A stretch of 64,000 bases of DNA. It comes from CAZTHM01 sp041946825 (GTDB taxonomy: Bacteria > Acidobacteriota > Terriglobia > UBA7540). Shown here in pieces: positions 1 to 8,678 of the stretch. The stretch is taken from assembly GCA_041946825.1 (NCBI GenBank), contig JBHGBD010000011.1, positions 56,790-120,789 on the forward strand. Reading direction: 5' to 3'. The position numbers and the translations under genes are program-made. Numbering within the stretch: the first letter of the stretch is position 1; every line of letters begins with the position of its first letter. The notes beneath the pieces are model-generated. The model saw only the letters and a program-made list of their open reading frames with translations. It ran no database searches and was not told the DNA's origin.

Positions 1-116
1 ATGAGCCTGCCACCATCCTTGGGAGGCTCGTAGACGGACTGTCCGTTGCCATCGCCGTTCCGTCCGGCTCGGAGGCCCTTCGAATTCTCGTTCGCGTTCA
101 ATAAGTGCATCCCCAT
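1..116 (-). CDS. possible partial CDS running off the left edge
   Basis: On the minus strand an ATG at 116 is preceded by an AAGG Shine-Dalgarno-like stretch at good spacing and opens a frame that stays open to base 1, giving about 38 hydrophilic, Gly/Asn-rich residues. The product is not recognised. Other minus-strand frames are also open here, so this rests only on the start context and could be chance. The rest of 117-339 shows no gene. Confidence 0.22.
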   Translation of the reverse strand, partial: MGMHLLNANENSKGLRAGRNGDGNGQSVYEPPKDGGRL

Positions 117-339
117 CAACAATATCCTTGGAAGGCAAACTGGATTGCGACTCGCCCTGAAGAGGCGTTGCGTATCTTACAATATCTTGGCGCGGAATTC
201 ATCCTAAAATGTTGAAGCGAGAGGTGTTCCTACAACCTTCGAAAAATCGCCAAAGATCCCGCCCGCCGTGCCAAAATGTCTGCTCGACAGGTTGGGACAC
301 AGCGCGCGGCCTGTCTCAAATCCTTTCATCGGAGAACTC

Positions 340-1719
340 ATGACTTGGACTGCCGAGTTGGCCAAGATTGTCGCCGGACAGGTTCTGCTGGATGAGGCCA
401 CGCGCGACGCCGTGGCAACGGATTTTGGGCGGCTTATCGTGCGAAAGCCGTCGGCGGTGGTTCGGCCGGCCTCGGCCCAGGATGTCGCCAACGTCGTTCG
501 ATTCTCCGCCAAGAATTCGCTGGGAGTCTCCACACGTGGCGGCGGACACTCTCAGACCGGCCAGTCCCTTTCCGAACATATCGTGCTGGACATGACCTCG
601 CTTAGCGACGTGCGCCGCATCGACGAGCAGGGCGGCTACGTCGTCTGCCAGGCAGGACTGACGTGGCGCGGGCTAGTCGAGCAACTCGCCGCGCGGCAAC
701 TTTCGCCGCCGGTGCTCACCAACAACCTCGATGTCACGATTGGTGGGACCCTCTCCAGCGGCGGGCTGGGCGTGGCATCGTGGCGGCACGGGACGCAAGC
801 CGACAACTGCCTGGAGTTGGAGGTCGTTACCGGCACGGGCGAGATCGTTCGCTGCTCACCCGAACAGGACCGCGACCTTTTTGACGCCGTCCGCGCCGGC
901 ATGGGCCAATTCGGCGTCATCACGGAAGCCATGCTCAAGTTACGGCGTCATCATCCCAAGTTCCGCAGCTACTACCTGCTCTACGACAACTTAAATTTCC
1001 TGCTCGAAGATCTCCAGACCCTCATGGTCGAAGAGCGATTTGACTATCTGGAATCGTGGTGCGCTCCGTGCCCGCAGGGGTTCCGCAAAGTGGGCGAGGG
1101 CCGCACACCTTTCGCGCAGTGGTTTTTCCCGCTCCACGGCACCATCGAGACCGACGGGACGAGTCACCCGGAAACGACGAAGAAGCTCGCGGGCCTGCGG
1201 CTCTACAAGCATGTCCACTCCGAGGACGGCGAGATCGGCGAGTTCTTCGCGCGCCTCGACGGGCTGTTTGCGCTGTGGAAGCGCGGCGGGGCCTGGGACT
1301 TCACCCACCCCTGGATGGAGTGCGTGCTTCCCTGGCAATCCACCATGATGTACATTTCTCGCGTACTCGAAAACTTCCCCCCGCAGGCGTTGGTCGGCGG
1401 GCACATCCTGCTCTGGCCGGCGCGCGGCAACGTTTCCGCCGCCCCGCTCTTCATGCGGCCAAAATCCGATTTTGTGATGGGCTTCGGGATCCTGCCCGCA
1501 TTCCCCAAACACCTCGTCGAAGAGCCCCTCTTCCATCTCAACATGGCCAGCCAGGGCGCCATGATGCTGGGCGGCAAGCGCTATCTCTCCGGATGGATCA
1601 AGTTTGACCACAACCAGTGGAAGGCGCACTACGGCGAGATGTGGTCCAAGGTCGTCGAGCTGAAGAAGAAGTTCGACCCGCAGGGGGTGCTGAATCCCGG
1701 ATTCGTGCTGTACGACTAA
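340..1719 (+). CDS. FAD-linked oxidase, cytokinin-dehydrogenase-like
   Basis: Flavoprotein oxidase of the VAO/p-cresol methylhydroxylase superfamily, 459 residues from the ATG at 340. That start has GGAGAA five bases upstream and is preferred to the longer frame opening at 268. The N-terminal FAD-binding half carries RGGGHS; H70 matches the histidine that covalently binds FAD in relatives. A second glycine-rich FAD segment lies near residues 130-145. The C-terminal half resembles the cytokinin-binding domain: HPW near 325, a GGHILLWP-like segment, and a final W-x-x-HYG...FDPxGVLNPG stretch. The domain assignment is from motif memory. No signal peptide is visible, so it is probably cytoplasmic. 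It is monocistronic. A general berberine-bridge-type oxidase is the alternative. Confidence 0.85.
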   Translation: MTWTAELAKIVAGQVLLDEATRDAVATDFGRLIVRKPSAVVRPASAQDVANVVRFSAKNSLGVSTRGGGHSQTGQSLSEHIVLDMTSLSDVRRIDEQGGYVVCQAGLTWRGLVEQLAARQLSPPVLTNNLDVTIGGTLSSGGLGVASWRHGTQADNCLELEVVTGTGEIVRCSPEQDRDLFDAVRAGMGQFGVITEAMLKLRRHHPKFRSYYLLYDNLNFLLEDLQTLMVEERFDYLESWCAPCPQGFRKVGEGRTPFAQWFFPLHGTIETDGTSHPETTKKLAGLRLYKHVHSEDGEIGEFFARLDGLFALWKRGGAWDFTHPWMECVLPWQSTMMYISRVLENFPPQALVGGHILLWPARGNVSAAPLFMRPKSDFVMGFGILPAFPKHLVEEPLFHLNMASQGAMMLGGKRYLSGWIKFDHNQWKAHYGEMWSKVVELKKKFDPQGVLNPGFVLYD

Positions 1720-1786
1720 CCCCGGAAGACCCTCAACTCCCGCAAGCCGGAAAGACAGAGAGACGGATTTCTGTTAAAATGGAAAC

Positions 1787-2008
1787 ATGAAGAGGAAGAC
1801 TACGGTCTACCTGGATGACGCACTCCTCCGTGCATTGAAGGTCGCCGCAGCACGGTCCGGCCAGCACGAGTACCAAGTGCTCGAGCATGCTCTGCGGTCT
1901 CACTTGGGTTTGGAGTTGCTGGGAAAGGTCGGCGCCAAGTCCACACTGGGCGAGAAGGAGGCGCTGGACCTGGCGTATGGAGAGCTCCACCGCAGTCGAA
2001 AGCGCTAA
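1787..2008 (+). CDS. antitoxin of a PIN-type toxin-antitoxin pair
   Basis: A 73-residue basic protein opening KRKTTVYLDDALLRALK, the usual N-terminus of ribbon-helix-helix (CopG/Arc-like) antitoxins: a short beta strand followed by two helices. Members bind DNA as dimers at their own promoter and neutralise the toxin through the C-terminal tail. The stop codon TAA at 2006-2008 is directly followed by the GTG start of the toxin, so the two are translationally coupled. An upstream TAAAAT at about 1776 could be the -10 box. The family call is from the N-terminal pattern and the partner gene. Confidence 0.75.
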   Translation: MKRKTTVYLDDALLRALKVAAARSGQHEYQVLEHALRSHLGLELLGKVGAKSTLGEKEALDLAYGELHRSRKR

Positions 2009-2419
2009 GTGTATCGCGTCGTCATCGATCCCGGCGTACTAATTGCCGCGTTGATTTCGTCCCGGGGTGCCCCGCGTGTCCTCCTGGAGGCGTGGATCGA
2101 CGGCGCCTTCGAACTCCTGGTCTCTCCCACTCTCATCGATGAACTGAGCCGCGTCCTTCGCCGCCCCAAGTTCCGGCCATACGTGAGCGAGCAGGAAGCG
2201 CGCGCGTACGTCGCATTCCTGCAGCGCTTCGCCAGCTTGTACCCCGACGTAGACTTGCCGCCGCGAGTGGGTCCCGATCCTGGGGACGACTACCTTCTCG
2301 CGCTGGCACGCTCGCAATCAGCTGACGTACTCGTGTCAGGCGATCGCGACCTGTGCGAGCTAAGAAACGTCAGACCTCCAATCCTTACGCCAAGAGCCTT
2401 CTTGAACCGCCTTCGCTAA
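2009..2419 (+). CDS. PIN-domain toxin (putative RNase)
   Basis: A 136-residue PIN-domain protein of the type annotated as putative toxin-antitoxin toxin component. It starts with GTG directly after the antitoxin stop. Acidic residues expected for the metal-binding active site are present: D7 in VIDPGVLIA, a glutamate in the LIDELSRVL helix, and aspartates in the GPDPGDDYLLALA and VSGDRDL segments. PIN toxins cleave RNA with Mg2+ or Mn2+; the target cannot be read from sequence. The gene is intact and lies convergent with the oxidoreductase downstream. Confidence 0.82.
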   Translation: MYRVVIDPGVLIAALISSRGAPRVLLEAWIDGAFELLVSPTLIDELSRVLRRPKFRPYVSEQEARAYVAFLQRFASLYPDVDLPPRVGPDPGDDYLLALARSQSADVLVSGDRDLCELRNVRPPILTPRAFLNRLR

Positions 2420-2453
2420 TCGGCGTGGCGTGAACGTCTGGATTCAGTGTCCC

Positions 2454-3872
2454 TTACACTTCCTCTGGCACGACGTAAGGGGCGCGGTAGCCGCGGTCGC
2501 CGTCGCGCAGGATGCGGTTGGCCTCGTCGTCGCCGTTCACCTGCTCAGTGGCAGGATCAAAATGCAACGTGCGCCCCACGCGGTACGCGGCGTTACCGAG
2601 GTGGAGCAGCGTGCAGGAGATATGGCCCTCCTCGACCGGCGCGTTCAAGTCTTCCTTCTTGCGGCTGCGCACGCAATCGACGAAGTTCGCCCAGTTATTG
2701 CCTTCCTGCGCGGCGGTCGGCCCAGGCTCCTGCTCTTCGCCTAGCCACGTCCGGTAGGCGTCGTAGCCGTTCATGGCCATGTAGCCTTTGGAGCCGTAAA
2801 AGATGTTGCCGATGGTGTTCTGCGGCCCCTTGCGCTTCTTCGGCTCGGCGGCATTCCCCAGCGCCGCGGGCACTTCGCCGCCGCCAAAGCTCGGCTCGCC
2901 GATCAGCGCCTCGTGGTTGGAGATCCAGTGCCGGACCTCGAACTCCATCATCCTTTTCTTGCCATCGGGCATAACAAACTCGTACGCCACGTTGAGTGTA
3001 TTCGGTGTCTCCTGGTCGTCGTCGAACATGAAGTGCCCGCCGATAGCCGACACTTTACTCGGGAATTTAACGCCCAGCCCCCAGCGCGCCAAATCGAGTT
3101 CGTGAATACCCTGGTTGCCGAAATCGCCATTGCCGGTGTCCCAGATCCAGTGCCAGTTGTAATGGAAGCGGTTCTTGGTGAAAGGCTTCATAGGCGCTGG
3201 CCCGGTCCACAGATCGTAGTCCACTCCGGCAGGGACGGGCTCGGGGGGAGTCTTGCCGATAGACTTGCGCCACTTGAAGCACAAGCCGCGCGACAGGTAA
3301 AGCTCGCCCACCAGACCGTCGCCGAGCTTTTTGACGCCGTCCTTGATGGCCACGCCCGAGCGGCTGTTGGTGCCGTGCTGGACGATGCGGTTATATTTCT
3401 GAGCGGCGCGCACCAGTTGCCGGCCTTCGAACCAGTTGTGTGAGAGCGGCTTTTCGACGTAGACGTCCTTCCCCGCCTGGCATCCCCAAATCGCTTGCAG
3501 CGAGTGCCAGTGGTTGGGGGTCGCGATCGAGATGGCGTCGATGGATTTGTCCTCGAGCGCCTTACGCAAATCGACAAACGTGTGCGGCTTGGGCAACTTC
3601 ATCTTTTCCATCTGGCTGAGGCGCTGGTTCAGGACACTCTCGTCGATCTCGCAGAGGGCGGCGACCTCGACATTCTTCAGCTTCGAGTATTCCTCGACGT
3701 GCGCCCAGCCCTGGCCATGCACGCCCACCACGCAAACGCGGACGCGGTCGTTGGCGCCGAAGACCCGCTGCGGCTCGGTGAGAAAGGTGATGCCTCCCAG
3801 CGCGGCGAGGCCGGCCGAAGTGGCGCTCGACTTCAGAAAATCCCGGCGAGTGATTTCGGACTCTTGGCTCAT
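2454..3872 (-). CDS. Gfo/Idh/MocA family oxidoreductase, Tat-exported
   Basis: NAD(P)-dependent sugar-type oxidoreductase of 472 residues. Residues 9-14 are the twin-arginine motif RRDFLK, followed by a hydrophobic stretch and an Ala-rich region, so the folded enzyme is probably exported by Tat. The Rossmann domain starts near residue 42 (VRVCVVGVHGQG), and the family signature EKPL lies near residue 145. The C-terminal half (GNGDFGNQGIHELDLARWGL) is the Gfo/Idh/MocA C domain with its active-site histidine. Acidobacteriota and Planctomycetota encode many Tat-exported paralogues; the substrate is unknown. It ends 35 bases from the convergent PIN toxin. Confidence 0.9.
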   Translation of the reverse strand: MSQESEITRRDFLKSSATSAGLAALGGITFLTEPQRVFGANDRVRVCVVGVHGQGWAHVEEYSKLKNVEVAALCEIDESVLNQRLSQMEKMKLPKPHTFVDLRKALEDKSIDAISIATPNHWHSLQAIWGCQAGKDVYVEKPLSHNWFEGRQLVRAAQKYNRIVQHGTNSRSGVAIKDGVKKLGDGLVGELYLSRGLCFKWRKSIGKTPPEPVPAGVDYDLWTGPAPMKPFTKNRFHYNWHWIWDTGNGDFGNQGIHELDLARWGLGVKFPSKVSAIGGHFMFDDDQETPNTLNVAYEFVMPDGKKRMMEFEVRHWISNHEALIGEPSFGGGEVPAALGNAAEPKKRKGPQNTIGNIFYGSKGYMAMNGYDAYRTWLGEEQEPGPTAAQEGNNWANFVDCVRSRKKEDLNAPVEEGHISCTLLHLGNAAYRVGRTLHFDPATEQVNGDDEANRILRDGDRGYRAPYVVPEEV

Positions 3873-4066
3873 GGATGACTCCTTTGTTTTGATTGCGCGC
3901 AGATTATACCCTCGATGCGGCGCGAGCGAGACGAATTCTTGCGGACCTGTCGTCCTGAACTAGCCCTGGCGCTTGCAGGAAGGTGAAGGATCTCCGTTTT
4001 GGCTTCTCAAGTTGATCCGGTGGATGCTTCTCCGCCACGGGGCACGCCGGGGAAATGTCGGAACCC

Positions 4067-4882
4067 TCAAATCATCAATTCGCGGCGGATTGACTCGGCG
4101 AAGACCTTCACGCCAGCGAGGGGCTGAATCACAATCTTCGCCTCTTCGAGGATGGTACGGGTGGAATTTGCGATTTCGTCTTCGGCGGCGGGAAGGCCGC
4201 CGACGACGGCGGTCAAGCCGGCGGGTTCTTTGGCGCGGACTTTGAGGATACGGTCTTTGAGTGTCGCGGCCAAGTCGTTATCGCGCTTGAGCGATAGGGC
4301 ATGGACGAATTTGATGTGGCCGTTCGGTTTCCCATCGACGAGCAGCGGCATATAGCCGAAATCAAACGAAAAGGGATCGCCTTCGTGAGTCCAGCGGTAG
4401 GCCGGGACGCGCCGTTCGAGCCGGTCCAGGACCCCTGCACGCGCCAGCGCGTCATTCAATCGCTGCTTGATGCGCATGCGCGAATCCTGCTCGATCGCGG
4501 GCGCGACGCGCGTGCCGACGTAGCGGGAATAGAGGTTTTCAAGCTCCGCCTGCGGGTCAACGGCCAGACAACCGCGCGGCGGGGTGACCTGGATGAGATT
4601 TGAGTAGCTTTCCTGCATTTCCCGGATGAAAACGTCGAGCTCCTTCTCGCGCTCCTTGATTTGCTGCTCAAAGTGTTCGGGAAGGGCTTTCAGGAGCTCC
4701 AGATCTGCCTGCGGGTGGAAGTCCCGCACGCGGCGGAAGTCGTCGGTGAAGAGGCAGTCGAGATACTCCTCCTGCTGGCTGTAAAGGAACAGGCCGATAT
4801 TCAAGCCTTCATCGCGGGCGATGTCCGGGACGTAGCGCACTAGGAAGAAGGTGCAGGGCTTTGGCTTGGTTTCTTCCGCCAT
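4067..4882 (-). CDS. DUF3037 family protein, partner of the HipA-like kinase
   Basis: A 271-residue soluble protein. Its N-terminus (FFLVRYVPDIARDEGLNIGLFLY) matches the DUF3037 family as I remember it: a conserved RY-x-PD followed by a region predicted to mix helix and strand. No catalytic motif is evident. It lies 59 bases downstream of a HipA-like kinase on the same strand, separated by a double hairpin element. This kinase-then-DUF3037 order recurs in many bacteria, so the two probably act together. The biochemical role is not known. Confidence 0.8.
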   Translation of the reverse strand: MAEETKPKPCTFFLVRYVPDIARDEGLNIGLFLYSQQEEYLDCLFTDDFRRVRDFHPQADLELLKALPEHFEQQIKEREKELDVFIREMQESYSNLIQVTPPRGCLAVDPQAELENLYSRYVGTRVAPAIEQDSRMRIKQRLNDALARAGVLDRLERRVPAYRWTHEGDPFSFDFGYMPLLVDGKPNGHIKFVHALSLKRDNDLAATLKDRILKVRAKEPAGLTAVVGGLPAAEDEIANSTRTILEEAKIVIQPLAGVKVFAESIRRELMI

Positions 4883-4892
4883 GATTACCTGT

Positions 4893-4941
4893 AGGGGCAG
4901 GCCTTTTGCCTACCCGGTCGAGGGCGGCCACAAGGCCGCCC
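4893..4941. repeat. double hairpin between HipA-like gene and DUF3037 gene
   Basis: Two adjacent GC-rich inverted repeats. The first pairs GGGCAGGC (4895-4902) with GCCTACCC (4908-4915), one mismatch. The second pairs GGGCGGCC (4922-4929) perfectly with GGCCGCCC (4934-4941) around a 4-base loop. They fill the gap between two co-directional genes and would fold in the shared transcript. There is no T-tract, so this is not a typical intrinsic terminator. It looks like a dispersed palindromic element. Confidence 0.7.
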
Positions 4942-5841
4942 TTACCTCCAATTCGGGAACGGCGAGAGCGCGCTGTTGCGGGCGTCGATCAACGCCTGGC
5001 GGACGCGTCGGCGCCGCTCGAACAAACTCTCGGCCAGCCGCAGCAGTTTCTCGGTCCCGCTCTGAGCGGGATCGCCGCACCAATCTTCCGGAATTCCGCG
5101 CAAACACGCTTCGATTTCCGCCGCCTCGAGATTCTCCACGCGGGAAAGAAATGGCTCAAAAGAATTCAGGCTGTGGATCCCCTCGTAGACCAGCCGGCGC
5201 GGGTAGAGGCTGCGGATGGGGCTGTCCGGGAAATTCCAATCGCCGTCGTTGAAGCAGAAACCATGATCAATCAGCGCCGCCGAGTATGTGGAGCCCTCCT
5301 GGTCCACGCTGCGATAGAAGATCATCTGGCGGCCGTCGCAATTGCACGTCCACTTGTCGAACACCAACGCGCCCAGGAAAACGTGCGGCGTCTTTTTGAC
5401 GACGCTTTTCAGCAGGCGGTCAGGCAGAAAATCCACGACTAGGGTCCGCGCAGGGGCGCCGGGAAAACGCGAGCCGAATTGCAGCCCCACGGCGCAAGGC
5501 TCGCGCCGGGGGCCAATCTCGAATTCCAGAAGGGGATTGCTTTCAACCAACACGGCGGGAACATCCACGAATGCCGGGTCCGGCACCGGCAGCCCGATCA
5601 GGCGCGCCAGACGGGCGGCCAGCATTTCATTGGCAAGCACGCGGACGTGCTGAGGGTTGTTGCGGAACTTGACGACGTAGTTCTCTCCGTCCGCGCAGCG
5701 CAGAAGGTAGGGTTGGGAGGCGCCGCGCATACGCCGTACAAACTCCACGGCCAGAACCGTCGGCAGCGCGTCCGCTTGAGGAGTTCGGCTTAGCACGGGC
5801 GCGCGGGAAGGCGAAGACGGAGGGTCGTCAAAGGGCCTCAT
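4942..5841 (-). CDS. HipA-like kinase (HipA_2 type)
   Basis: A 299-residue protein resembling the short HipA-like kinase family. Residues about 26-60 contain a beta-strand/Lys pattern (PYLLRCADGENYVVKFRNN) typical of the ATP-binding lobe, followed by NEMLAARLARLIGLPVP as in HipA and PI3/4K-like folds. Downstream, LGALVFDKWTCNCDGRQ and AALIDHGFCFN look like the catalytic and metal-binding D...N and D-H-G segments. Unlike HipA toxins it has no adjacent HipB; its partner is the DUF3037 gene 59 bases downstream. The substrate is unknown. The ATG at 5841 lacks a strong Shine-Dalgarno, so the start is uncertain. Confidence 0.78.
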   Translation of the reverse strand: MRPFDDPPSSPSRAPVLSRTPQADALPTVLAVEFVRRMRGASQPYLLRCADGENYVVKFRNNPQHVRVLANEMLAARLARLIGLPVPDPAFVDVPAVLVESNPLLEFEIGPRREPCAVGLQFGSRFPGAPARTLVVDFLPDRLLKSVVKKTPHVFLGALVFDKWTCNCDGRQMIFYRSVDQEGSTYSAALIDHGFCFNDGDWNFPDSPIRSLYPRRLVYEGIHSLNSFEPFLSRVENLEAAEIEACLRGIPEDWCGDPAQSGTEKLLRLAESLFERRRRVRQALIDARNSALSPFPNWR

Positions 5842-5956
5842 ACGCGGTGGCGAGGGTTGGCTGCGGGGAAGGACTCAAGGCTCTACACGAATCCTCTCGA
5901 ACCTGCCCGGAGATCACATGGAGACCTCCGGGCGGGTGGGAATCGGAACACAGTTT

Positions 5957-6322
5957 CTAGCGGCGCCGGGCTTTCTTGGCCTTCTTCTTGGCCTTTGGGG
6001 CTTTCTTTTTTGGGGTCGGCTTTTTCGCCTTCTTGGCCTTCTTCGGCTTTGCCGGCTTCTTGGGTTTGGCCTTCTTTGCCGGTTTGCGAGCGGTCGCGGC
6101 GCGCTTGGCGGCCAACGCAGGCGCGGGGGCCGGCACGGTGATGCTCGCGGGCGCGGGAGCTTCTACGGCAGGAACCGTTTCTTCGTAGGAGACTTCCTCC
6201 TCGAGTTCCTCGCCCTCTTCTCCCAACTCCTCCTCTTCTTCCTCGTGAAAGTCGGAGGAGAGTTCGTCTCCATAATCCTCCAATTCGTCGCCCGGCTCTC
6301 GATCGTGCATGTCAAACCTCAT
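5957..6322 (-). CDS. charge-segregated protein with histone-H1-like Lys/Ala/Pro tail
   Basis: A 121-residue protein in two oppositely charged halves. Residues 1-45 are strongly acidic with a run of Glu, and residues 70-121 are almost entirely Lys, Ala, Pro and Arg in KKAKPKKPAKPKK-type repeats, as in histone H1-like or AlgP-like bacterial tails. The ATG at 6322 is preceded by AAAGGAGGAGG, which outranks the longer open frame reaching 6484. The basic tail probably binds DNA or RNA nonspecifically, and the acidic head could shield it; both are inference. The gene lies 187 bases downstream of mltD on the same strand. Confidence 0.65.
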   Translation of the reverse strand: MRFDMHDREPGDELEDYGDELSSDFHEEEEEELGEEGEELEEEVSYEETVPAVEAPAPASITVPAPAPALAAKRAATARKPAKKAKPKKPAKPKKAKKAKKPTPKKKAPKAKKKAKKARRR

Positions 6323-6509
6323 GACTCCCTCCTCCTTTCGCCCCATTCCACAGACGATTAAGAAGCAGCGGAATTCGCTCGAGGACAGGTCCCTCGCCCC
6401 GGAGCTGCGCCGCGAGGCAGATGTATACCACGAAATTTCCCATGTCAAGGGCAATGATGAAAATGGCTCCTGGGGCGGGGCCATAGAAGATCGAGCGCAG
6501 GACTATAGG

Positions 6510-8348
6510 CTAGTGAGCGGCGAGAGGTCCCGGATCGGCCGGCCGCGGCGAGGCTTTCGCCGCCGGGGCTGCGGAAGCTACCGAGGGGGACTGGGTCTTC
6601 TTGGCGGTTGGCGTTCGTGAGGCTTTCGCCCGCCGCGCCGTCCTTGATCGGGCGCTTACCGTGGCGCTGGTTGAGGCGTAGATCCGCAGCCTGGCTCCCG
6701 GCGTGAGCCGGGAATCCGGCATCTTGTTCCAACGGCGAATCTGATAGGGGGTGACGTCGAAACGGTCAGCGATGCGTTCCAGGGTATCGCCCGTTTTGAC
6801 GCGGTAGATGAAGAGCCGCCGCAGGCCGCGCTCACGCACGCGGGCGAGCGAGGACTCGCTTCCTGTGGCAAGAGGAATCACCAGTCGCGACCCGGCCGTC
6901 AAGTCAGCGCCTGTCTCGAGGCTGTTGGCGCGCGCCAGGGCTACCGTTGTCACCTTGTAGCGCCGCGCGATCCCCGCCAGCGTGTCGCCTTCATCCACCT
7001 TCGTCGCCCGCCACCAGATCCGCTTGTCGGGCGGGATCATGGCGATACCCGCCTCGTAGGCGTCTCTGGTTCCTAACGGCAGCTTGAGGACGTAATCGGG
7101 GTTGTTGGCGGGGGTCGTCCAGCGCAGCAGGCCCGGGTTCAGCTTGATCAATTCATCCACTGGCCGGTCGATGAGCTGCGCTACCAGCCGCAAGTCAGTA
7201 GGCGAACTGACCACGACCTCGTCGGTCTGGAGCGGGGGATCGGGCTCGAAATCAAATCCATAAGCCTTGGGGTCCTTGGCGATGAGGGCGGTGGCGATGA
7301 TGATAGGAACGTAGTTCTCGGTATCAACGGGCAAAGCGTGCAGGCGGCGCAAATCCCAAAAGTCCGCATAGCCGGTCTTCTCGATGGCCTTCTGTACATT
7401 CACGGGCCCGCAATTGTATGCGGCCATCGCCAGGTACCAGTCCCCGAACATCGCATAGAGGTCTTTGAGATGCTTCGCGGCAGCCTGGGTGGATTTCACC
7501 GGGTCCTCGCGCTCGTCCACCCAGCGGTCCTTCTTCAGGCCATACTCAAATCCCCGGCTCAGCATGAATTGCCAGATGCCCTTGGCGCCGGCTCGTGAAA
7601 GGGCCAGAGGATTGAAGGCGCTCTCCGCCGCCGCCAAGTAGATCAGGTCGCGTGGCAGGCCTTCTTTTTGGAGGACTTCGTCAAAGAGTGGCTGATATTG
7701 CCCCAGGCGCTTCAAGGCACGCGTCGTGTAGCCGGACCCACGGCCTTGGAGGAACGTGATGAATCCCTCGACATATTCGTTCGAGACTAGCGGCAGGTCG
7801 GAACTTACCGACTTGACCTCTTCCCGGGCGCGCTCCTGGATTTTGGGGTCAACCGGAAAGGTCAGCCCGGCAAAAGCCTCGATGGGCGAGGGCTCGTACT
7901 GCTTCTGGAGGTCTGATTCGGCTGACTGCTCCGCTGGGGGGCCTTGGTCGCCATTCTCGGCAGAGGCCACCTCCAGCCCGTGAATGCTCTCGACCAGCTT
8001 GTCGAATTCGGCGGTCAATCGTGGGTCGCGGGCGATGTCGAGTTTTGATTCCAGCAATACACGCAGCGACCGGTCAAACTCCTCCCGAGCCTTCGCGAAA
8101 TCGCCGGCCCGGTGCGCTTCCATCCCGGCCTCGTAAGCATCTTCGGCTTCGGCGATCAGTTGTTCGACGGGGTCAGGAGGAAGTTTTTGGGGAGGACGGG
8201 CGTAAGCTTGGATGGGAGTTACCGGCAAAGGATCAAGGGTGAGCGCTGGGACGCGGGGTTGGAGGTACGCTTGCCGTCGCTGCGCCGTCCCACAGGAGGC
8301 AACGAGCAGCAACGACGAAACTACAAAAATGAGATTCGACCGACCCAA
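6510..8348 (-). CDS. mltD: membrane-bound lytic murein transglycosylase D-like, two LysM domains
   Basis: A 612-residue envelope lipoprotein that cleaves peptidoglycan glycan strands to 1,6-anhydro-muropeptides. The signal peptide ends in a lipobox with C19 (LLVASC). A helical/TPR-like stretch spans about 60-130. The SLT domain occupies about 215-350: catalytic E242 in AAESAFNP, then GAKGIWQFM, and AMAAYNCGP near 308-316. Two LysM repeats lie near 449-492 and 513-557 (GDTLAGIARRY and GDTLERIADRF), followed by a low-complexity Ala/Ser/Lys/Pro tail. Length and order match MltD. It is monocistronic or leads the short H1-like gene downstream. Confidence 0.92.
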   Translation of the reverse strand: MGRSNLIFVVSSLLLVASCGTAQRRQAYLQPRVPALTLDPLPVTPIQAYARPPQKLPPDPVEQLIAEAEDAYEAGMEAHRAGDFAKAREEFDRSLRVLLESKLDIARDPRLTAEFDKLVESIHGLEVASAENGDQGPPAEQSAESDLQKQYEPSPIEAFAGLTFPVDPKIQERAREEVKSVSSDLPLVSNEYVEGFITFLQGRGSGYTTRALKRLGQYQPLFDEVLQKEGLPRDLIYLAAAESAFNPLALSRAGAKGIWQFMLSRGFEYGLKKDRWVDEREDPVKSTQAAAKHLKDLYAMFGDWYLAMAAYNCGPVNVQKAIEKTGYADFWDLRRLHALPVDTENYVPIIIATALIAKDPKAYGFDFEPDPPLQTDEVVVSSPTDLRLVAQLIDRPVDELIKLNPGLLRWTTPANNPDYVLKLPLGTRDAYEAGIAMIPPDKRIWWRATKVDEGDTLAGIARRYKVTTVALARANSLETGADLTAGSRLVIPLATGSESSLARVRERGLRRLFIYRVKTGDTLERIADRFDVTPYQIRRWNKMPDSRLTPGARLRIYASTSATVSARSRTARRAKASRTPTAKKTQSPSVASAAPAAKASPRPADPGPLAAH

Positions 8349-8678
8349 TCGGTCTCTCCCTCCCGATTCCAGATTTCAGCCTGGCCCCTTGCGCCCCTTG
8401 GTGTCTGGGTGCAATCGAGCTGATTGTACGGTTTGGCCCTCATGGGGTCAACCCCAAAATGCTCGGACGAAGTCTATGTGCTTATTTGTCAATGAGGTAC
8501 AATCCTTCCTGAATTATCACGCCATACTATGAAAGAGAGACTCTCCGTTGCGAGGTCTTGCTCGCGAATGAATTGGAGTTGGCCCCACTTGTCGATGCCG
8601 CCACACTCCTATATCGTGGCCTTCCATGGCTTCTAGGGGGGCCCCTTGCCAGGAGCCAATTTCACCCAAGGAGTACCC
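8349..8678. other. 330-base divergent intergenic region
   Basis: Spacer between divergently transcribed mltD and the GH20-like gene, so it should hold both promoters. I see no clear -35/-10 pair. A short imperfect inverted repeat (TTGGCCC...GGGGTCAA) lies near 8433-8451. No gene, RNA or repeat array is recognisable. Confidence 0.4.
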
